A stretch of 20,832 bases of DNA from a virus: positions 1 to 20,832 of IMG/VR virus record IMGVR_UViG_3300008108_000870; one strand, given 5' to 3'. Below the pieces are notes generated by a model that searched no databases, was not told where the DNA came from, and saw only the letters and a list, made by a program, of their open reading frames with translations. This document shows, in pieces, positions 14,701 through 20,700 of this stretch. The position numbers were made by a program, and so were the translations under genes. The number at the start of each line of letters is the position of its first letter. Position 1 is the stretch's first letter.

Positions 14701-17195
14701 GAATCAATAGTTACATCTGGATCATAATATCTGGAAATATTAGAGAATTGGGGAGCATATAAATCTCCAGCTTGATTAATTCTCCATCCTCTCATGGCAA
14801 GGACAGCTAGGTTTCTAGCAATATCAAATGCTCTAATTGTTTCCGAAAGTTCGGTAGCAATGTAACCAATTCCTGTTCCTAAAATATAATATCTGGCAGC
14901 TTCAATGGTGTTATGATTTCCACCATATTCCATATCACGAACAATAGCACTTACAAAGTGACCAATATCTCTAATACACTTTGCTTCGTTTGGATTGGTA
15001 AATTCTGGGAACTCAGCAATAACTTGCTTGTAAGTTTCGTCTTTGATAAACTCAAGATTGTTCTTAATTAGATTTCTAGCATCTTGATATCTTCTAGAAA
15101 TATAAGGAGTTGCTTCAAATTTGTTTGGCGAGTTTAAAAGAGATAGAGTTACATAATATGATACAGGAGAAACTGTAGCGTTTGCTGGAGTGTAATTGCT
15201 ATCAGTAAACTCGGGCATGTTATCTTTAGGGATAACAAATCTTCTTGATCTAGAATCCTCGTCAATTAATACACCTACTTTATCTAGATCATAAATTCTT
15301 TGAATGCCATTTAAGTTTGCTAGTTCTGGAGGTAAACCAGAAATTAAAACTTCTTGACCTTCGTGGAAATCATGAATATTATCTACACCTTGAAGTTGGT
15401 TTGTATAGAAAATAATACCACCAACTTGAGATTGTTGAGAAGCGTCAATTCTTACAATTGGTAATACAGTGGTTGTGGTTGTGCCATGCTCTACAACTTC
15501 ACCTTCTGGTCTAATGGATGAAAGAGATACAATAGTAAATGTAAATTCTTGTGCCCAGTTTGATCCATTCCAAGTATATGTAATACCATCATTTGGATGG
15601 GTGTAGCTATCTGATATGGATGGAGAAGATGGCCAACCAGTATATTCTACTGGTGCTTCAATGTAGTAGCGAACACTTTCACCCTCAGCAAATACACCGA
15701 CAGAAGTTTCAAAATCAATAGAACCTTTTTGATACGCGGTTGGTCCTGTTGTTGATGTAAATGATACAACTTTGACGAGACCGATAGCACTAGTGTTTAT
15801 ACCATTAATTGTTTCTCCGACAACCAGACTATTTTCTCCAGAATTGAAATCAAATACTGCCCTGTAAAGAGCTTTACCAAATATTTGATGACCAATAGGG
15901 AATCTTCTCTTAAAGTCTCCACCATATGTTGAATCATAGTATAATCTTTGCTTGTCATCAAAAGTACAAGCGAAGTTCCAAGTAGAAACGGGATTGCCTA
16001 AGGTGTCCAGTTTATCTCTAAACACCATACCAGTAATATAGTTTTTATCAGCAAACTTAAACATGTGTTTGTTTGGATTTGCTGGTCTTACGGTTACAAT
16101 TCTCAGCGAGTCACCAACAACAGAACAATCTGGTGGGATTGAAATTGGGTTATCTTCTACATAATCTCCACCAGCAATGATAACCGTTTCTTTTACATTT
16201 ACTGATTCTGTAGCAATTTGACAACCACGTTTGATAGTTCTTACTGGGGAAGCTACAGATCTACCATCATTCTCGTCATCACCAATCTGTTGAGATACAT
16301 AAACACGACCACCAACGTCATTGGTAGCTAAATTAAGAACATACTCAGTGGTAGCAATTTTATTTGAATTATCTCCCAATGGAGGAGTGACAGATCTTGG
16401 CCAAGTAAGTTCTCCAAAACCTGATTGAATTGGATCATTTACACGAAAACCAACATGTTCTAATACAACTGTTCCATTAGTCGCTTCTCCTTCGCCATGT
16501 AGAGGAGGATTGACACCTGTGATGCCAGTATTTTTTGCTCTATATATGTTTCCTTCAAAGTAGCGAATTGAATTTTTTGTTAGAGAAACGCCACCCACCC
16601 AAACTTGTTCTGAATTATTGGAAAATAATTTTAAATGAGGGGCTCTATGAGCAAGGTTAGCAGTAACAAAATTTTCTAGGTCTAGATTGAGAATACGAGC
16701 AGTATCGGAAATAATGGATGATGAAGTTCTAATAGCACCGTTAACATCAATTTCATAATCAATAGTATCCAAAGAAGTAGTTGCTATTGCACCACCACCA
16801 GATGTATCACCCTCGGCATTTTGAATTGTTACCGATGGCGCGGTAGTATATCCAGCTCCTGGATTAGATACAACAATTGCTATAACTCTTCCGTTCGATA
16901 AAATTGAACTTCCAGTAGCTTGAATTGCTCCGAGTACAGGTGGAGGAGGATCAATAATTACTAATGGGGGTGTGGTGTATCCAGCACCTTGAGCAGTAAC
17001 ATTGATGTTATTAACACGACTTCCAGTTCTATTAACACCAATTCTTGGCAATTTAGTCGATGGATCGATTAATGCTCTAAAAACTTCTTTTTCATCAGAT
17101 CCTTGTCCAGATCTAATTACAAAGTTGTCACTACCGATAATTTTTGGAGTACCAGATTTGATATACTCCTTATCAGAATTAAATTCTAATCCCAT
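5709..17195 (-). CDS. Giant tail-fibre / virion protein with beta-helix, repeat array and S74 chaperone domain
   Basis: A 3828-residue virion protein, probably a trimeric fibre. Residues 60-130 carry two GAGYTT(P/A)P repeats. Residues about 295-400 have the GDDENDG...SPVRTIKRG signature that opens right-handed beta-helix (pectin-lyase-like) domains. Residues about 695-2030 hold two interleaved repeat families (annotated separately). At about 2330-2372 a GRVYTSGTDELGDFKVG module typical of cyanophage fibres follows. LDADLLDG(Q/R)QG motifs occur near 2955 and 3100, and three GNF(A/S)AGTITA repeats near 3335-3580. The C terminus is a peptidase S74 intramolecular chaperone. The ATG at 17193-17195 has GGAAGAG about 8 nucleotides upstream and a late promoter about 50 nucleotides upstream. 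Similar proteins in cyanophages are annotated as structural or VrlC-like. Its exact place on the virion cannot be told from sequence. Confidence 0.88.
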   Translation of the reverse strand: MGLEFNSDKEYIKSGTPKIIGSDNFVIRSGQGSDEKEVFRALIDPSTKLPRIGVNRTGSRVNNINVTAQGAGYTTPPLVIIDPPPPVLGAIQATGSSILSNGRVIAIVVSNPGAGYTTAPSVTIQNAEGDTSGGGAIATTSLDTIDYEIDVNGAIRTSSSIISDTARILNLDLENFVTANLAHRAPHLKLFSNNSEQVWVGGVSLTKNSIRYFEGNIYRAKNTGITGVNPPLHGEGEATNGTVVLEHVGFRVNDPIQSGFGELTWPRSVTPPLGDNSNKIATTEYVLNLATNDVGGRVYVSQQIGDDENDGRSVASPVRTIKRGCQIATESVNVKETVIIAGGDYVEDNPISIPPDCSVVGDSLRIVTVRPANPNKHMFKFADKNYITGMVFRDKLDTLGNPVSTWNFACTFDDKQRLYYDSTYGGDFKRRFPIGHQIFGKALYRAVFDFNSGENSLVVGETINGINTSAIGLVKVVSFTSTTGPTAYQKGSIDFETSVGVFAEGESVRYYIEAPVEYTGWPSSPSISDSYTHPNDGITYTWNGSNWAQEFTFTIVSLSSIRPEGEVVEHGTTTTTVLPIVRIDASQQSQVGGIIFYTNQLQGVDNIHDFHEGQEVLISGLPPELANLNGIQRIYDLDKVGVLIDEDSRSRRFVIPKDNMPEFTDSNYTPANATVSPVSYYVTLSLLNSPNKFEATPYISRRYQDARNLIKNNLEFIKDETYKQVIAEFPEFTNPNEAKCIRDIGHFVSAIVRDMEYGGNHNTIEAARYYILGTGIGYIATELSETIRAFDIARNLAVLAMRGWRINQAGDLYAPQFSNISRYYDPDVTIDSVWPYCANVEAAINNLANLFIAIISNNQTDRFVEASYLIARNQEFIKQETSRYIEDSYPELFISPNASAARYKDSTNLIKANREEILDRALAEVAVEHPDFYYPGDTQTNAQSRYNDAYRLIQKNKETIIDTAAAEIAVQYPDFYYPGDLQTNERSRYADAYRLIQQNKTAIIDTAYTASGGSIPADPDGTKCKRDIGYFIDAVSLDVFLGGNSNSIAFLKQYFDGVGNLTTNGLAGEISQSVLAFNSARDEMKKAVANQLGVTDTSVTPGSAIYASGGTTVPNTDPTACSDVQTYIANLTAIITTRLNAGNLVGLPNISRDYQSRYYDAANLIKANKEEIKVRAAAQIAIEFPDFYYPNDPQTTARSRFKDGYRLIQQNRQEIIDRAAAQIAVDYPDFYYPGDAQTNARSRFKDGYRLIQKNRTQIIDAAFASMQAQYPGFTVPGGDNAKCKRDIGYFVDAISLDTATGGNQYSIAFTRLYFDGSGLAISNGLVGETAQSVFAFNEATEQCRLAVTNQLAYTDLSVTTGPTNYGGGGGSVSNTDPTACSDVQSALQTLTTLITDRIIAGNINGANALPTPTTGDSFVTAGEAKCKRDIGYFIDAISLDVYDGGNQFTVGFTKQYFNPSTGIKIANGLSGEELEADTAFTMAVEMMKKAVSNQLYIKDLTLTAGPASYGVPGPDIAVLQSGNAASCIDVQTAVETLGTIAQSRLLAGNINGANTLPTITTGASVTPAGEAKCRRDIGYIVDAVAYDIQTGGNSRIIDYTLRYFENATTLLTNGLEGEVSQSIVAFNKARDWMNKALTNQLYVKDTTITPDPATLSNISESSCANVRTAVSNLVSILTTTLQAGNTSGLPAVRKASGNLKCRRDIGYFVDAISLDLFSGSNKYSRKFVQQYFTSGSPISNGLLGEEAQSVVAFNKARDMMKIAVYNGLYYKDLTISSGPATYGGGGGNVSITDPAACSDVQTAIANSTTLITDRITAGNLTGLPAETATTYFASESKCRRDIGYIVDAVASDLYDGGNNNNNPDSCIDVRNSIGTLIAIATTAIAAGNLNSLPAVNEGDFLTTTTIKCRRDIGYILGALRRDLILGGNAGIVSSGESYYTGNALTGIPQAELQPTREAFTKARDLAILAMRNWKTGDGTGIVYVPEFATAPQFIDSTTIVDTNLPTCANVATAITTSFSILDDILANGSVVEKSYGTLYTPTIVYPENTIYDADNKRVNVDAIYLDLPFIEASPYIQNASVISFLGGGGCEVDGDKIRQPNCPRPGLNPAVGDNVPKATYPNQGKSMVAAQFTIISFGGTGYKIINDGYVQLVSVFVLFAQDGVYADTGGYASITNSATNFGTYALRARGYRKEPYSFDIGTITNVTTTATGRTVFTVGGLGREPLEHYIIKFADYENQDSTIEYFIDNVRLTTVGPPFTSTIDVNEAMLLQRKSNGQPITVGNAELVGKQIRLHRPSIVNSSSHTWEYAGAGNDYNALPENGGVKNEALEQVSQAYGRVYTSGTDELGDFKVGYFAKIENRTGNITFTGTVSISEVEFLKLKGGDVVVTGFDASNTLGGNFASDSKIPTQKAVKDYISNNLGQYLNKPYSTNAVPRNLVELTDSGKISLDQIPALRPFNVFTVATTAERLALEGPLAGDIAIETGTTTSYILNNDLESQFIGISVNTNLEFATGAFITGSLSTGQGEVTEYRQGVLYKINISNQGAGYDDLNPPSVSITAPEQPGGVSASASCTVVNGKVVTVTIVDYNGYKGGFGYTSAPSITFSAPGVGGTQAEAVGLIESRIYVDIVNNIKISDVDTIQSTNVSPITVPVIRTVNTSATNPNNWVSLSTSSISAQDITSGIISSSRLAGNAGEANSFTFLRGDSSYAAAVQSIKPSEERYFDFTTDQTAANQNTLQFKLNTQILIGHVVIAPGIPSGTTVSNTFVTTVNNVSYTTVILSTSVTQLITQNTIIEFVRPESPVLLDATLTLSNFVDKILVSAGGTGYTDGVYYDTALSGGTGTGLKANITVVGGSITSALVTSGGTAYSADFSITQLPPQLGLGANAVLEAKKNTSVKNFANVGIDIKRVDAKTLEANEYGNTGVARFKKSQFNIGTSGDGSVELKTGTGSGLDADLLDGQQGLYYRDGQNLINLSISPDKLGSGLYGIDISGQSANTLRLTTSVNNPSSSPSPSTFNEGIVADTRNNTADGLADGGTRHGVITFRQFGTGSDTSGGGVRQLAFTDNNNLWVRGSGSAVSSFSTWAKVWTSINDGVGTGMDADLLDGRQGTFYQNGYNINSGIIGPSHISSYLRSTNVNDSLGIQSYIAQTFYDVYISGKILSEAPFVSGLTIDLFDSIGIKVGDFELLNVSSSNNIDDTLDYTILTGRLISGNIAAAYRIGNTQTNEIINDYNISNYAGVFDVAKLESVSGTARLSLGRTDGTSSVPVIDFRSSSSPAGLYNVRLAVSGGNSSNGSGTLNILASNANALTLNSNVVWNAGNITFSSLNNASTAVQRDGSGNFAAGTITASLTGAASLNVLKSGDTMSGDLTLLAGNKVVINTASGDQGSGSGNKTLTIVNDTVGRDAFITFHVSGDYAGYFGLDGGTNDLFWGGWSVGTSTKYQVHHEGNNPVDTLNVNNTLVKRDGSGNFSAGTITATLSGNASSATKLATARNINGVAFDGTSNITITASTSAALSLGTYLTYDAGTTFDGGTARTINVTASTSGNTNLVARDASGNFSAGTITATLTGNASSATKATNIAGGAAGSIPYQTGGDATSFLAKGTAGQYLRQAASAPEWVNFPIGGSSGQIQYHDGTTPGGLGASAQLTYSSGVLRLGNTSSFRQTNTTSSTGDAANGEGKLEYNGNRWYINSGADSTEVVRFRRGATDVAWITNTGAFNCIDDITAFASSDRRLKTNIETIDSALDKVTQISGVKYNWNELAEGKDITKRQVGVIAQEIKDVLPEAVTERDNGYLAVQYERLVPLLIEAIKELKEEVQSLKNK
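5712..5993 (-). other. Peptidase S74 / intramolecular chaperone domain of the giant fibre
   Basis: The last 94 residues (3735-3828) match the S74 auto-cleaving chaperone. SDRRLKTNI carries the putative nucleophile S3735 with the dyad lysine K3740 five residues later. Then come ISGVKYNW, RQVGVIAQEI, DVLPEAV, LAVQYERLVPLLIEAI and a terminal helical stretch (KELKEEVQSLK). In characterised members, such as the K1F endosialidase chaperone, this domain trimerises the fibre and then cuts itself off at the N side of the serine. Both dyad residues are present, so release of a fragment of about 94 residues is expected. Confidence 0.88.
6445..7199 (-). repeat. Three dispersed fibre repeats (GNF-AGTITA type) in the giant gene
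   Basis: Three copies of a short beta-fibre module reading (A/G)SGNF(A/S)AGTITA(S/T)LTG lie at about 6445-6540, 6715-6803 and 7110-7199. The first two continue with NASSATK and are also close at the nucleotide level. Such modules are common in the shafts of phage fibres that end in an S74 domain. They probably arose by internal duplication. Confidence 0.75.
11115..14985 (-). repeat. Eight-copy C+RDIGY / C-DVQ repeat array in the giant fibre
   Basis: Eight units each begin with a signature like KC(K/R)RDIGY(F/I) and contain a second signature like ACSDVQ or CANV. The first signatures lie near 14973, 14118, 13341, 12912, 12474, 12090, 11679 and 11469, giving spacings of 855, 777, 429, 438, 384, 411 and 210 bases. 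A full unit also has GGN, a YF(D/N) segment, NGL.GE..QS..AFN, a helix like ARDMMKIAV, and usually a GPA.YGGGGG loop. The two long spacings are filled by the 43-residue repeats. Units 1 and 8 share features that units 2-7 lack (LAMR.W, then CANV). Unit 7 lacks the middle. Confidence 0.88.
13420..15110 (-). repeat. 43-residue helical repeats (SRY-DA-RLI...PDFYYPGD) in the giant fibre
   Basis: Eight copies of a unit like SRY.DA.RLI..N...IID.A..EIA..YPDFYYPGD occur: one near 15100, a run of four between about 14610 and 14190, and a run of three between about 13740 and 13420. Within the runs the period is exactly 129 bases (43 codons), measured for example at 13453/13582 and 14215/14344. The middle copies are nearly identical in protein and share identical stretches in DNA, showing recent tandem duplication. 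They sit between C+RDIGY units 1-2 and 2-3. Confidence 0.87.
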
Positions 17196-17244
17196 GATTG
17201 TATCTCTTCCAAGAATTGTTGTTATTACAGGAATTTATTACTAC

Positions 17245-17252
17245 TATTTATC
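17245..17252 (-). promoter_or_regulatory. T4-type late promoter, GATAAATA, for the giant fibre unit
   Basis: The minus strand reads GATAAATA, matching the NATAAATA late octamer of T4-like cyanophages. It lies in the 62-base gap between the 169-residue gene (stop at 17258-17260) and the giant fibre ATG (17193-17195), about 50 bases upstream of that start. No other late octamer was found between here and 1657, so the giant fibre, adhesin and four oxygenases probably share this promoter. Confidence 0.7.
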
Positions 17253-17257
17253 AGTTC

Positions 17258-17767
17258 TTACCAAGAAACCGATACATTTTGAATGTGGCAAATCCATTTG
17301 ACTACGCCAGTCGCTCCGTTTGCCACCACACTAAAACTAAATTCTCCAGCATTTCCTGTATCGTAATTTGATACAGTCCAAGTCTGTCCAATCGGAACAT
17401 CATCTCTAATGACTGTTGTTAAAGATGACAATGATGAAACATCTCCAGAAGAATTACACTTTACCGATGTTTCTATTTTGGCAGAATAAATACCAGTTCC
17501 ATTTTGTCCAACAGCAATTATATTAGCTGTGATGAAATTTATGGTATTATTTTCTAATTGAATGTACTCGTTTTGTGTAGCACTTTTAGATAAAATAGCA
17601 GTATTTAATGCCTTTAATATAAATTCTGATTTCTTTATGTCAGTATAATTGACATTTTGTAATTCTAGTGAATTGACATTTTGAAGATCGTAGTTATCAG
17701 AAATGATAGTAGTTTGTTTGACACCAAACCCACCTTCTGAATTAAAAGTTTTTGTATCTACAGCCAT
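17258..17767 (-). CDS. Probable virion structural protein, 169 residues
   Basis: A 169-residue protein, not a named family. It starts MAVDTKTFNSEGGFGVK, a type of N-terminal sequence seen in cyanophage structural proteins, and has a repeated segment (LQNVNSLELQNVNYTD). The C-terminal two thirds alternate hydrophobic and polar residues and end in VVKWICHIQNVSVSW, which suggests a beta-sandwich that could cap a fibre or bind another virion protein. There is no signal peptide or transmembrane segment. It begins five bases after the stop of the preceding large structural gene (17773) and ends just before the late promoter of the giant fibre. A good Shine-Dalgarno sequence is not visible, so coupling to the upstream gene is likely. 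The role is inferred from context only. Confidence 0.7.
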   Translation of the reverse strand: MAVDTKTFNSEGGFGVKQTTIISDNYDLQNVNSLELQNVNYTDIKKSEFILKALNTAILSKSATQNEYIQLENNTINFITANIIAVGQNGTGIYSAKIETSVKCNSSGDVSSLSSLTTVIRDDVPIGQTWTVSNYDTGNAGEFSFSVVANGATGVVKWICHIQNVSVSW

Positions 17768-17772
17768 TTTAA

Positions 17773-20700
17773 TTATCTAATGAACGTTTTTAAAATAGTA
17801 AATTCTATACTAGAACCGCTAGAAACAGAATTATCTAATGTGGTTGTTACACGAACATTACCATTAGAATCAAAATCAAAAGTGGCGTCGTATAAAAGAT
17901 TCCCAGAGAGTAATCCTTCGTACTCTATGTTATATATGTTTGCTCCATTGGCAATAATATTATAATCAACCATATGCTTTTCATATGTTGATATATCAAC
18001 AGCAACGATAGTAACTTTACAAGCAGCTGCTACATCAGGATCATAAAGAACATATGAATTGAAATTATTTGTGTCTTTAACTAATGTGAATTTATTAGTT
18101 TCTAATACAGCATTAGCTAATCCAAAATAAGTTAATGTTCTATCTAAAACCTTTTCTCCAGTGTATGAACCTTCGGTGAAAGTTTTATTTACATAGATGT
18201 CACCAGTAGCACTTAATCTCAGTAAAGCATCATTAGTAAGACCAGATTTTAATCCGATATCTAAATTATTTTTACCAGAATATAATTTTGTGATTGTAGC
18301 ACTAGAAGAATTGATACCAAATGTATCGCTAGAATATCTAACATCATCAACATTAATGTTTAAGATATTATTATTTGATGTTATGGTATTTGCTGTTTGG
18401 AATGTTAATGATGTTTTTGTAACACGTAGCGTATTATCTCCATCATTATAGAAGTATAAAATATTTTCATTAGCACCAGATGCTGATTCTGGAATAATAT
18501 AAGTGTTACCATCAACGTCTCTTACTCCTCCTAAGCTTGTCCAAGCAGATCCGTTATATCCTTCGTATTGTGAGGTAGCGGTATTAAATCTAACAGCACC
18601 AGCTTCAGCAATACCTCTATTTAAACTATTACCAACTGGGAGAACTAAAGAAGTTGTGGAATTTACTTTAACTAGTTTTCCAGTAAATGGAGTAATAGTG
18701 ATATCATCAGTAACACTAGAAATGTCGCTATTAATAATCTTTAATTTGTTGTTTACATTGACTACGCTGTTAATATTAACGTTATTGACATTGTTGAATG
18801 TTATATTGCCATAAATGGTTCTGACGTATTCATAATTATCTGTTATTCCTGAAGTGTGTGTTGGAGCAGAACCACCAGATGTTAAATTTGTAGTTACTCG
18901 ATATACATAAATTCCGTTGTATACCAAATTATCTTGTTCATATGCTGTAGCTGGTTCCCATTTAAGTACACCAACTAAATCGACAGATGATATTGTATTA
19001 GCTGATCTAAACTCTAATTTATCTTGATCTACTTGTAAACTATTGAATCCATTATTATAGAAGTATAAAATATTTTCATTGGAACCAGCAGAAAGCTCTG
19101 GAATAATATACGTGTTGCCATCAACGTCTCTTACTCCACCTAAACTACTCCAATTTGTTAGTCCATATCCTTCAAACTGATGATTTGATGTATTAAATCT
19201 AATTGATCCAGTTAGAGCAGATCCTCTTTCTCCACTTGTTCCAGAAGGAATAACCAACGATGTTTGGGAATCAACAATGACATTAGTGCCAACAGATGGT
19301 TTGATAGTTAATCCAGAGAGTTTAGTTTCTATTAGATTCGGGGAAAGTGTTAGATTTTGATTTACACTTAAAGAAGTATTTTTTATATCAAGAGAACCAT
19401 TCGATGAAACTATTGAATTAATACCTTCAAAAACTAAATCTGTAGTAGTAATGTTTAGAGTATTGAGGTTATTATTATAGAAATAAAATGTATTATCGTT
19501 AGCTCCTACAGAAGATTCTGCAAGTAAATACGTATTGCCATCAGTATCTCTAACACTACCTAAACTAGACCAAACATTTGTATTTCCATCATATCCTTCA
19601 AATTGTCTTGTATCGGTATTAAATCTGATAGCTCCAGTTTCGGCATCTAATTGGGGTCTTTGTACTTGAGTTCCAACAGGAACAATTAGTGCTCTATTAG
19701 AATTAATTTTTATATTTTTTCCAGGAGATGGTTGTAATACTAAAGGATTATCTAACAATGTAGAGATTACGTTATTAGAGATATTTGTAATATCATTAAC
19801 GTTCAATCCATTAAGACATTTAACCTCTCCATTAGTCGTTAAATTTCCATTAGAACCTTCAATGGATAATGTAGTGACGCTGTTGTTGAAGAGATTAATT
19901 CTACTAGTAGAAATATTAATATCGTTAATAACATCAAATTCTAAAATATTTGTGGCAGATAATTTTGGTGTAGTTAAATTAGAAGTTACATTAATAGTAT
20001 CCGAAGAAATTATATCGGAAGTTAAATCATCTACTAGTCCGATTGAAGATGTCAAGGATACTGACTCCACATCTCCAGTTAAAATATCATTTTTAATTGG
20101 ATATGATACCGAAATATTTGTGGCGGTGAAAGATAACCCACTACCATCACTGGTGGATGTGATTGAATATGTAGCTTGATCCTCTAAGTTACCTACTCCA
20201 GAAATTGTAATTACATCTCCTACTGAATATCCAGAACCTTCTTGATTTACCGAAATATTAGTAATAGATCCTCCACTCACATCTGTAATTACAATCGTTC
20301 CACTCCCAGATCCTATTGTAACTTGATCGTTAATTGTATAACCAGAACCTGGATTATTAATTGTTGCTGAAGTAATTTCTCCTCCAGTTACTCCAGTGAC
20401 GGTAAATTCTCCACCAGTTCCATCGTTAATACTTAAAACATCGTTGACAAAACAATCTTGTCCTCCATTCTGAATATTAACTGTAGATATATTTCCGCCA
20501 AGTACCGATGTAATGGAAACTGTGCCATTATTACCACCAGAAATAGTTAAAATTTCTCCCTGAACATATCCAATACCAGGACTATTTACAAGAATCGATG
20601 TAATTTCTCCTCCAGGAGTTACTCCTGTAATATTAATTGTGGCGTAATCAAAAGTAGAAGAACCTTCTACATAAACGATATCCCCTGATTGATATCCAGA

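Noticed and set aside
11115-15110. CRISPR-like array
   Set aside because: The repeats are in frame, encode conserved protein signatures, and are long and imperfect, so they are protein domain repeats rather than CRISPR repeats and spacers.
17002-17301. Plus-strand open frame across the late promoter region
   Set aside because: It overlaps the giant fibre start and the 169-residue gene on the opposite strand and has no coding features of its own.
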